Below, piece by piece: positions 1 to 5,300 of a DNA stretch of 5,300 nt (position 1 is its first letter; the number at the start of each line of letters is the position of its first letter). A program made the position numbers and the translations under genes. The notes under the pieces were generated by a model that had not been told where the DNA came from, ran no database searches, and was given only the letters and a program-made list of their open reading frames with translations. Source of the stretch: Rhodospirillales bacterium (GTDB lineage: Bacteria > Pseudomonadota > Alphaproteobacteria > Micavibrionales > UBA2020); assembly GCA_023266795.1 (NCBI GenBank), contig JAHFPI010000137.1, forward strand, positions 1 to 5,300, read 5' to 3'.

Positions 1-404
1 TTGTTGGCGAGAATGACGTTATTGCCGACGATACAGTCATGCGCGACATGCGACGACATCATGAACAGGCAATTGTCGCCGACAACCGTTTTCATCCTGT
101 CGCCTTCGGTGCCGGGGTTCATGGTAACGTGCTCGCGGATTTTATTGCGCTTGCCGATCAGCAACTCCGATTTTTCGCCTTTGTATTTCAAATCCTGCGG
201 CGCATGGCCAAGCGATGCGAAGGGAAAAACCACCGTCTCGTCACCGATCGTCGTATGGCCGTCAACGACAACATGCGATTTAAGCTCGACGCCGCTGCCC
301 AGCCTGACATTCCCGCCCACCACGCAGTAAGGGCCGATTTTGACGCCGGAAGCCATTTCCGCGCCTTTTTCGATCACCGCCGTCGGATGGACATGGGTTG
401 TCAT
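1..404 (-). CDS. lpxA: LpxA, UDP-N-acetylglucosamine O-acyltransferase (partial, N-terminal 134 residues)
   Basis: LpxA is the cytoplasmic enzyme that starts lipid A synthesis by moving a 3-hydroxyacyl chain from acyl-ACP to the 3-OH of UDP-GlcNAc. The ATG is at 404-402 and the frame runs off the window at base 1, so about half of a usual ~260-residue protein is seen. The translation begins MTTHVHPTAVIEKGAEM and shows left-handed beta-helix hexapeptide repeats (for example VKIGPYCVVG, VRLGSG, TTIGDE). The 'QDLKYKGE' block at residues 70-77 and 'RNKIREHVTM' near 86-95 align without gaps to E. coli LpxA. In 'SSHVAHDC', His122 matches the E. coli catalytic base His125, with an even offset of three residues. 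The region that sets acyl-chain length (around E. coli Gly173) lies outside the window, so chain length cannot be predicted. The start overlaps the fabZ stop as ATGA, and no good Shine-Dalgarno sequence precedes it, which suggests translational coupling. The truncation is only the window edge. Confidence 0.96.
   Translation of the reverse strand, partial: MTTHVHPTAVIEKGAEMASGVKIGPYCVVGGNVRLGSGVELKSHVVVDGHTTIGDETVVFPFASLGHAPQDLKYKGEKSELLIGKRNKIREHVTMNPGTEGDRMKTVVGDNCLFMMSSHVAHDCIVGNNVILAN
401..404 (-). promoter_or_regulatory. ATGA stop-start overlap coupling fabZ to lpxA
   Basis: The fabZ stop TGA (403-401) and the lpxA start ATG (404-402) share bases as ATGA. No convincing Shine-Dalgarno sequence precedes lpxA, so ribosomes finishing fabZ probably restart on lpxA. 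The overlap is seen directly; the coupling is inferred from the general behaviour of such overlaps. Confidence 0.6.
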
Positions 405-856
405 GGCGCCACACCGTCCATGATCATCGCCGTGATCATCGCTTCAGCGCACAAGTCGGCGCCAACCTTCGCCTCGCACTGGAACTTCCAGACGTTGCGG
501 CGGTTCTGTTCTTTTTTAACATGAATATGCAGCGTATCCCCCGGCACCACCGGTTTCCTGAATTTGGCCGCTTCGATCGCCATAAAATAAACCAGCTTGC
601 CTTCCAGCGCCTGCCCCGCAGAATGCACGACAAGCGCCGCCGAAGTCTGCGCCATCGCCTCGATAATCAGCACACCCGGCATCACCGGCGCGCCGGGAAA
701 GTGCCCCTGAAAAAAGTTCTCGTTGATCGTCACGTTTTTGAGGCCGACAGCGCTCTCGTTCGGGACAATATCCAGCAGGCGGTCGATCAGCAGCATCGGA
801 TAACGGTGCGGAAGCATCTCCATGATACGCCGGATATCAATCACGGTATTACTCAT
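401..856 (-). CDS. fabZ: FabZ, (3R)-hydroxyacyl-ACP dehydratase
   Basis: FabZ removes water from 3-hydroxyacyl-ACP to give trans-2-enoyl-ACP in the cytosolic type II fatty-acid elongation cycle. The protein has 151 residues, the normal length for this single hot-dog-fold family. It opens with the typical 'IMEMLPHRYPMLLIDR' segment (residues 11-26). The active-site stretch 'GHFPGAPVMPG' holds His52, and Glu66 lies in 'IIEAMAQ'; these match the catalytic His/Glu pair of the family (His54 and Glu68 in E. coli). The ATG at 856-854 lies inside the end of lpxD (8-bp overlap), with a good GAGG ribosome-binding site nine bases upstream. The stop overlaps the lpxA start. Its place between lpxD and lpxA is functionally telling, because all three enzymes use 3-hydroxyacyl-ACP. 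FabA is the nearest alternative, but FabA is longer and differs in sequence around the active site, so FabZ is secure. Confidence 0.98.
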   Translation of the reverse strand: MSNTVIDIRRIMEMLPHRYPMLLIDRLLDIVPNESAVGLKNVTINENFFQGHFPGAPVMPGVLIIEAMAQTSAALVVHSAGQALEGKLVYFMAIEAAKFRKPVVPGDTLHIHVKKEQNRRNVWKFQCEAKVGADLCAEAMITAMIMDGVAP

Positions 857-1883
857 CTGTTATTACCTCTTTTTTTGTCGCCATTTTCGCCAGTAAAGCT
901 GTCTGCCGCATCCCCTGTTTCATCGGCACGGCAGGCGATCCCATATACTGGCCTCCCGCCGGAACATCGCGCATGATGCCGGACTGGGCGGCAATTTTCG
1001 CGCCAGCGCCTATTTTTATATGGCCCGCCACCCCGACCTGCCCGCCGAGCATGGTATAGTCCCCGATCTGCACACTGCCGGAAATGCCCACCTGTGCCAC
1101 GATAATGCAATATTTACCCAGTTTTACGTTGTGGCCGATCTGGACAAGGTTATCGATGCGCGTTCCCTGCCCGATCACGGTATCCGGCCCCGCGCCGCGA
1201 TCAATCGTAGTATTGGCGCCGACCTCGACATCGGACTCAATAATCACCCGCCCCAGCTGGGGAACGGCGACATAGCCCGCAGGATCGATCGCAAAACCGA
1301 AACCCTGCCTGCCAATGCAGACCCCCGCATGGAGGCGCACTTTCGAGCCGATCAGCGCATGCGTAATGGTGGTATGCGGCCCTATATCGCAGTCATCGCC
1401 GATTTCAACGCCGTTACGGATCACCGCGTGCGCCTGAATACGGCAGCGATTGCCGATTTTGACGTTGGCGCCGATAATGACGCCATCCTCAATGCTACAG
1501 TCCGCGCCAAGCGTTGCAGAACGGTCGATCACGGCTGACGACGCCTGAAAGGATTTCGGCTTTCCGGACGGGTAGAACATCTGCGCCGCGATGGCATAGG
1601 CCTTGTAAGGGTTTTTATGCATCAGGCAAACCATTGACGCAGGCGCATATTGCGCCAGTTCCGGACGCACAAAACAGGCTCCCGCCTTTGTCGTCCTGAA
1701 GACGTCCATATACTTCTTGTTATCAAGAAAGCTCAGATGCGTTTTCTCGGCCGTATCCAGAGGCGCGACATCGGTCATGACCGCGCCCGCCTGCGACGGG
1801 TCAGACAATATAGCTCCCGTCATTTCCGCGAGTTGGCCTAACTGAAAGGATCCCGCCAAGGTGAAAAAACGCCGGTCAGCCAT
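849..1883 (-). CDS. lpxD: LpxD, UDP-3-O-acyl-glucosamine N-acyltransferase
   Basis: LpxD carries out the third step of lipid A synthesis in the cytoplasm, transferring a 3-hydroxyacyl chain from ACP to the 2-amino group of UDP-3-O-acyl-glucosamine. The 344-residue product has the usual family length. Residues ~1-108 form the LpxD-specific uridine-binding N-terminal domain, including 'LSFLDNKKY' and the 'NPYKAYAIAAQMFYP' block at 91-105. Residues ~115-310 are left-handed beta-helix hexapeptide repeats (IIGANVKIG, VEIGDDCDIG, VQIGDYTMLG and others). A short helical tail ends the protein. His251 in 'VQIGHNV' matches the E. coli catalytic His239, and His288 in 'VAGHIKIG' matches His276 with the same 12-residue offset. 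The start gives 'MADRRFFTLAG', the expected LpxD N-terminus. It lies 21 bp after the skp stop, and the only purine-rich sites (AGGG 15 bases away, GAG abutting the ATG) are poorly placed. The 3' end overlaps fabZ by 8 bp and contains an A7 run. Confidence 0.98.
   Translation of the reverse strand: MADRRFFTLAGSFQLGQLAEMTGAILSDPSQAGAVMTDVAPLDTAEKTHLSFLDNKKYMDVFRTTKAGACFVRPELAQYAPASMVCLMHKNPYKAYAIAAQMFYPSGKPKSFQASSAVIDRSATLGADCSIEDGVIIGANVKIGNRCRIQAHAVIRNGVEIGDDCDIGPHTTITHALIGSKVRLHAGVCIGRQGFGFAIDPAGYVAVPQLGRVIIESDVEVGANTTIDRGAGPDTVIGQGTRIDNLVQIGHNVKLGKYCIIVAQVGISGSVQIGDYTMLGGQVGVAGHIKIGAGAKIAAQSGIMRDVPAGGQYMGSPAVPMKQGMRQTALLAKMATKKEVITDE
866..870 (-). promoter_or_regulatory. Ribosome-binding site of fabZ
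   Basis: On the minus strand AGAGG precedes the fabZ ATG, with nine bases between GAGG and the start. It lies inside the last codons of lpxD, directly after an A7 run. It is one of only two clear Shine-Dalgarno sequences in the window, and it supports the start at 856. Confidence 0.75.
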
Positions 1884-1904
1884 CTCGTTAAAACCCGACC
1901 CTGC

Positions 1905-2516
1905 CTATTTCTTCTTGCTGTTTTTAGCAGCAGGCGCTTCTTCCGAAGCGGAAGCGGCCGTCCAGTTGACAGCTATTTTTTTGACGTTTTTGTTCATCCG
2001 CTCGATGACGGTTTCCGTCATGTCCAGATCAGGCGTGGAAATCATCACCGCATCCTGGGTAAAGACAGCTGAATAGTGCTTTTCCTGCGCAGCCTCGGCA
2101 ACGATTTTTGCCGCTTCCTTGCGCAAGTCGCTCATTGAGCTGTTAAAGGCCTGATCCAGTATCCGCTTGCGGTCCTGAACCAGCTTTTGCCCCTGAAGGA
2201 CTTTTTCCTCGAATTGCTTGCGTTTCGCCTCAAACGCATCCTTGGAAAGGCCGTCTTTCTGCTTCACGATCTCCTGCTCGGCGGAGCGGAGCGCATCTTC
2301 CTCTTTTGAAATCTGGGTCTGGTATTCCTTGCGCTTGTTTTCCAGCTGGCTGAAAACATCTTTTGCGGCGTCCGTCACCTGCATGACCTTGTTCATGTCC
2401 ACCACGCCGAAAGTCTGCCCGGCTGACGCGGGATCGTTAGCGGCCAAAGCCGGCAGGGAAAACCCTGTCATCGCCACAACACCCATCGCCAGAATAGTCC
2501 CTTTAATCGTCTTCAT
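1905..2516 (-). CDS. skp: Skp/OmpH-family periplasmic chaperone
   Basis: Skp-type proteins are trimeric periplasmic chaperones that hold unfolded outer-membrane proteins on their way to the BAM complex. The product has 203 residues. Residues 1-25 are a clear Sec signal peptide: MKTIK n-region, hydrophobic core, and a 'LPALA' cleavage site before AND. 'FGVVDMNKVMQ' at about 36-46 is the typical OmpH strand after the signal. Residues ~55-135 are strongly charged, heptad-like helical sequence rich in K, E, Q and R, fitting the Skp coiled-coil arms. 'YSAVFTQDAVMIS' near 150 returns to the body domain. The last ~15 residues form an Ala/Glu/Lys tail ending KNSKKK. The ATG at 2516 is chosen because GAGGA lies just upstream and it begins the signal peptide. 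The in-frame ATG at 2528 has no such site, and longer readings run into bamA. It follows bamA by 25 bp, so chaperone and insertase are probably co-transcribed. Sequence identity in this family is low, but context makes the call secure. Confidence 0.95.
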   Translation of the reverse strand: MKTIKGTILAMGVVAMTGFSLPALAANDPASAGQTFGVVDMNKVMQVTDAAKDVFSQLENKRKEYQTQISKEEDALRSAEQEIVKQKDGLSKDAFEAKRKQFEEKVLQGQKLVQDRKRILDQAFNSSMSDLRKEAAKIVAEAAQEKHYSAVFTQDAVMISTPDLDMTETVIERMNKNVKKIAVNWTAASASEEAPAAKNSKKK

Positions 2517-2520
2517 TTGT

Positions 2521-2526
2521 TTCCTC
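2521..2526 (-). promoter_or_regulatory. Ribosome-binding site of skp, decides the start
   Basis: On the minus strand GAGGAA lies in the bamA-skp gap, with six bases (AAACAA) between GAGG and the ATG at 2516. The other in-frame ATG at 2528 overlaps this site and has no purine-rich sequence of its own upstream. This selects the 203-residue Skp with a well-formed signal peptide. Confidence 0.75.
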
Positions 2527-2541
2527 ATTTTGTTAATTGTT

Positions 2542-4824
2542 CTAGAACCTTGTACCAAAACTAAACCTGAACTGCTGCACTTTATCATAACTTTCTTTCC
2601 TGATCGGCTTCGCCAGATCAATCCGCACAGGCCCCAACGGCGAGCGCCACGAAACACCGGCGCCGGCGGACGCACGCAGGCCGCTTACGTCCTGAATTGT
2701 GGGGCCGGCGTTATCCAGCGTCCAGAGATCCCCGAAATCGGAAAAAGTATGCGCCGAGAGCCCCAAATCCTCCGGAAGCCCCGTCGGGAAATCAAGCTCG
2801 AGGGATCCGCGCCAGAAGCGGTTGCCGCCCAGAGCGTCGCCGCTGAGGGAATCGCGGGGTCCGATACCCGAATCCGCAAATCCGCGCAGCGTATCGCCGC
2901 CGATATAGAAACGCTCGTTAATGCGCACCGTTTGCCCGCCCCAGCCATGGATATAGCCCGCATCGCCCAGAAGGCTCAAAACCCATTTATCCGCAACAGG
3001 GTAGTAATATGTCCCGCCCACGTCTGCCTTATAGTACTGAGCCTGACCGCCAAGACCGGCCACTTCGGTGGTGATGCGACCGATAAAGCCTTCCGTCGGA
3101 TCGAGCTTGCTGTCCCTTGTATCATACGCCAGAGCCTGTGACACGGCAGAGGTGCTGCGTTTTCCCGCCTGCTGCTGGATAAAGTTGGAAGCTGTCGGTT
3201 TGACATTGGTAATTTCGCTGGTTTCATACCTGTAATTTAGGCTCTGCCGCCATTTTTCCGACAGCGGATACCCCAGACGCAGCCCGCCGCCTTCGCGCCG
3301 GCTATCGTAGGAACTTTGCGTCTGCAGATTCTGCGTCACATGGAACAGGTCGACTCCTGCGCTTAAATCCCGCTTTAAAAAATACGGCTCCGTAAAGCTG
3401 AAATTAAATTCCGTCTTCTTGGCTGCCAGCGTCGAGGACAGCGATAGCTGCTGCCCCTTGCCGAGGAAATTTTTCTCCTTGATCGTGAAATCCGCCAGAG
3501 GCCCGTCGGTCGTGGAATATCCGGCCCCGATCGAAAGCTCGCCGGTGGATTTTTCTTCGACCTTCACATCGATGTTTGTCTTGTTGGGAGCGCTGCCAGG
3601 CTGCGGCTTGACCTCGACCTTTTCAAAAAACCCGAGATCCTTGATAGCCTGTTCGGATTTCTTGATCTTGTCGGCGTTGAAGGGATCCCCTTCCACCAGC
3701 AGCATTTCCCGGCGGATGACCTCATCGAGCGTGCGCGAGTTGCCGCTGATATTGATGTTTTCGACAAAAGTTTTCTGGCCTTCGTTAATTGTAAAATTAA
3801 TATCGACTGTATGGTCTTCCTTGTTACGGGTCACGCCCGGCTGAATATCTACAAAGGCAAACTGGCGGTTGCCCAGTTCGTTGGTCATCTTGGTGACAGA
3901 GCTCTCCAGCGCGCTCATTTTGTACCAGTCGCCGGATTTGAAGGTAACCGTATCTTTCAGCGGCGCCGCGTCCAGATCGGGAATATTGCTCTGGAGATTG
4001 ATCTTGCCGATTTTATAGCGTTCCCCCTCGTCCACGGAGAACGTCACCAGAAAGTTCTTGCGGTCGGGGGATAGTTCCGCCACCGCCGTATCCACGCGGA
4101 AATCGGCATAACCATGCTCCAGATAAAACTTCCGCAGCAGTTCCTGATCGTAGGCGAGACGGTCGGGATCGTACTTGTCGTCCGATGTCCAGAACCTGTA
4201 CCAGCGGTCTTCCCGGCTGCGGATGACTTTCTGCAGCGCATCGTCGCTATAATGTTTGTTGCCGATAAAGCTGATGCGCGAGATCAGCGTTTCCGGGCCT
4301 TCGGTGACTTCGAAAACCAGATTGACGCGGTTCTGGTCCATCTTGATGATTTTGGGATCGATCACGGCGGAAAAACGCCCGCTCAGCCGGTACATTTCCT
4401 GCAACCGCTCCACGTCCGCCTGCACCTTGGTGCGGGTCAGCACCTGACGCGGCTTCAACTGAAGCTCGGACTGCAAATCCTCTGACTTGAGCTTTTTGTT
4501 TCCCTCAAAACGGATCTCGTTGATGATCGGATTCTCCGCCACCTTCACCACGAGATCGGGACCCTGCTGATGGATCGAGACATCCGCAAAAAGTCCTGTC
4601 GCATAGAGATTTTTTAGCGCACGATCCAGCGAAGCCTGCTCAAAGGGGTCGCCTTTCTGGATGTCTATATAGGAAAGGACGGTTGCCGTTTCGATCCGCT
4701 GGTTGCCTTCCACCTTGATCTCATTGATCTCCTGCTCCGCCGCGTGAACGCCGCAGGCAAAGGACACCACCACCGCAAACAGGAGCGTGGCCATAAATCT
4801 TTGGAATATCAGGGATGTTTTCAT
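2542..4824 (-). CDS. bamA: BamA (Omp85 family), outer-membrane protein assembly factor
   Basis: BamA is the essential core of the BAM complex and folds beta-barrel proteins into the outer membrane. The 760-residue product is complete. A Sec signal peptide covers residues 1-28 (K2 and R9, hydrophobic core, 'GVHA' before AEQE). Five POTRA domains follow, at about 32-99, 100-177, 180-268, 270-350 and 352-425; their openings are visible as 'INEIKVEGNQRI', 'INEIRFEGNKKL', 'ISRISFIGNKHY' and 'VENINISGNSRT'. The 16-stranded barrel spans ~428-760. It includes 'FTEPYFL' (477-483), the loop-6 motif LRGF (646-649; VRGF/Y in many relatives), 'GPVRIDLAKPI' (731-741), and a C-terminal beta-signal ending in Phe760. 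TamA shares the barrel family but has only three POTRA domains, so BamA fits better. The start at 4824 gives a proper signal peptide; Met11 would lose the positive n-region. The 25-bp gap after rseP has no clear Shine-Dalgarno sequence but holds an A7 tract. Confidence 0.99.
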   Translation of the reverse strand: MKTSLIFQRFMATLLFAVVVSFACGVHAAEQEINEIKVEGNQRIETATVLSYIDIQKGDPFEQASLDRALKNLYATGLFADVSIHQQGPDLVVKVAENPIINEIRFEGNKKLKSEDLQSELQLKPRQVLTRTKVQADVERLQEMYRLSGRFSAVIDPKIIKMDQNRVNLVFEVTEGPETLISRISFIGNKHYSDDALQKVIRSREDRWYRFWTSDDKYDPDRLAYDQELLRKFYLEHGYADFRVDTAVAELSPDRKNFLVTFSVDEGERYKIGKINLQSNIPDLDAAPLKDTVTFKSGDWYKMSALESSVTKMTNELGNRQFAFVDIQPGVTRNKEDHTVDINFTINEGQKTFVENINISGNSRTLDEVIRREMLLVEGDPFNADKIKKSEQAIKDLGFFEKVEVKPQPGSAPNKTNIDVKVEEKSTGELSIGAGYSTTDGPLADFTIKEKNFLGKGQQLSLSSTLAAKKTEFNFSFTEPYFLKRDLSAGVDLFHVTQNLQTQSSYDSRREGGGLRLGYPLSEKWRQSLNYRYETSEITNVKPTASNFIQQQAGKRSTSAVSQALAYDTRDSKLDPTEGFIGRITTEVAGLGGQAQYYKADVGGTYYYPVADKWVLSLLGDAGYIHGWGGQTVRINERFYIGGDTLRGFADSGIGPRDSLSGDALGGNRFWRGSLELDFPTGLPEDLGLSAHTFSDFGDLWTLDNAGPTIQDVSGLRASAGAGVSWRSPLGPVRIDLAKPIRKESYDKVQQFRFSFGTRF

Positions 4825-4849
4825 TGAGGTCTTTTTTTATTGTTGTGAT

Positions 4850-5300
4850 TTAGGGGAATAGATTTCTGATGTAGGCGATTACTTTAAGCTGGACGAGGTC
4901 ATTCCATGTGGCAAACAGCATAATACCAAGTAAAAACACCAAGCCAACCCTTAAAGCGTATTCCTGGAAACGTTCGCTCGTCGGTTTCCCCTTAGCTTTT
5001 TCCATAGCGTAAAACGCCAAGTGTCCACCGTCCAGCATCGGGATAGGCAAAAAGTTAATTAATCCCAGATTAACCGACAACAAAGCGGCAAAAGTAATTA
5101 GCGAAACGACCCCCTCCTGGGCAAAATCACCGGCATAGGCGCCAATCCGCAGAATCCCCCCCAGCTCATCGGTACTGCGCGTACCGGCAATCATCTGCCC
5201 GAGGGCTTTCAGTGTGCTGACGGAGATACTCCATACTTCCTTGTTCGCCGCCACGAAGGCGGAAACCAGCGTATGCTTTTCCATGGCAAACGCCTTGGTC
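4850..5300 (-). CDS. rseP: RseP-type site-2 zinc metalloprotease (partial, C-terminal 149 residues)
   Basis: RseP (called MmpA in some alphaproteobacteria) is an inner-membrane M50 protease that cuts transmembrane segments, for example of anti-sigma factors. Only the C-terminal part is visible: the frame is open to the window edge, beginning TKAFAMEKHT. The Met at 5284 is therefore internal and not the start. The N-terminal HExxH motif and PDZ region lie outside. Visible residues 82-92 read NFLPIPMLDGG, the conserved N-x-x-P-x-P-x-L-D-G-G motif whose Asp (residue 90 of the fragment) is the third zinc ligand. This follows a hydrophobic segment at ~66-87, and a second membrane segment lies at ~117-134. 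'MEKAKGKPTSERFQEYALRVG' between them matches the usual RseP loop. The stop at 4852-4850 lies 25 bp before bamA, and rseP-bamA is a standard proteobacterial gene pair. At the position where many relatives have GGP, this protein reads GGI (residues 47-49). Confidence 0.95.
   Translation of the reverse strand, partial: TKAFAMEKHTLVSAFVAANKEVWSISVSTLKALGQMIAGTRSTDELGGILRIGAYAGDFAQEGVVSLITFAALLSVNLGLINFLPIPMLDGGHLAFYAMEKAKGKPTSERFQEYALRVGLVFLLGIMLFATWNDLVQLKVIAYIRNLFP

Noticed and set aside
398..976. A 192-residue plus-strand frame over fabZ and the lpxD 3' end.
   Set aside because: It is fully antisense to FabZ, which has its catalytic residues and a ribosome-binding site; the frame is His/Arg-rich with no domain.
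1020..1538. A 172-residue plus-strand frame rich in Asp, Ile and Ala, opposite lpxD.
   Set aside because: Its repetitive look simply mirrors the hexapeptide-repeat codons of lpxD on the other strand.
1642..1656. Inverted repeat GGCGCA-N3-TGCGCC inside lpxD, next to a GGAAC sequence resembling an EcfG -35 element on the minus strand.
   Set aside because: It lies within conserved LpxD coding sequence with no U-run; the putative -10 (CGTC) is 18 bases away and mismatches the GGAAC-N16/17-CGTT pattern, and no gene start lies nearby.
2517..2675. N-terminal extension of skp reaching into bamA (an in-frame ATG at 2675).
   Set aside because: It would put about 53 residues before a perfect signal peptide and overlap bamA by over 130 bp; the ATG at 2516 has a good ribosome-binding site.
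2218..3141. A 307-residue open frame on the plus strand, antisense to skp and the 3' part of bamA.
   Set aside because: It crosses the junction of two certain genes, shows no recognisable domain, and has the Arg/Pro/Ala-rich, irregular composition typical of antisense shadows of moderate-GC genes.
4747..4764. Possible lipobox in the BamA signal peptide (Cys24 in VSFACGV).
   Set aside because: The -3 and -2 positions are Ser and Phe, not Leu and a small residue, and a normal signal peptidase I site (VHA before AEQ) follows; BamA is not a lipoprotein.

Overview
The window is a densely packed, single-direction stretch of the bacterial envelope-biogenesis cluster. All genes lie on the minus strand, so transcription runs from base 5300 towards base 1. 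In that order they are: the 3' part of rseP (site-2 protease), bamA (outer-membrane protein insertase), skp/ompH (periplasmic chaperone), lpxD, fabZ, and the 5' part of lpxA. Intergenic gaps are 25, 25 and 21 bp, followed by overlaps of 8 and 4 bp. No stretch over 25 bp is non-coding, and I see no terminator, RNA gene, mobile element, CRISPR array or convincing promoter. The arrangement looks like part of one operon whose promoter lies beyond base 5300.

The organism is a Gram-negative, LPS-making bacterium. The gene order rseP-bamA-skp-lpxD-fabZ-lpxA is the classic proteobacterial order. Several details suit an alphaproteobacterium: a BamA of about 760 residues, the LRGF form of the BamA loop-6 motif, and the 'GHAPQDLKYKGE' form of the LpxA N-terminal half. 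This is recognition from memory, not a computed phylogeny, and I cannot name an order or genus. Base composition is moderate: hand counts give about 61% GC at 1021-1260 (lpxD) and about 50% GC at 4861-5280 (rseP).

The genes fit together functionally. RseP cleaves membrane-embedded substrates, typically in envelope-stress signalling. BamA inserts outer-membrane beta-barrels that Skp escorts across the periplasm. LpxA and LpxD add the 3-hydroxyacyl chains of lipid A. FabZ draws on the same pool of 3-hydroxyacyl-ACP for ordinary fatty-acid elongation, so it sets the balance between phospholipid and lipid A. The next genes downstream are probably lpxI and/or lpxB, and dxr/cdsA probably lie upstream, but neither is visible.

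I did not find a previously undescribed system. All six proteins are intact where visible and carry the expected key residues. The findings are small-scale: a slippery A7 tract at the lpxD-fabZ junction, mRNA hairpins at the skp 3' end, a palindrome over the bamA stop codon, weak ribosome-binding sites for several genes, and a few protein-level variations.
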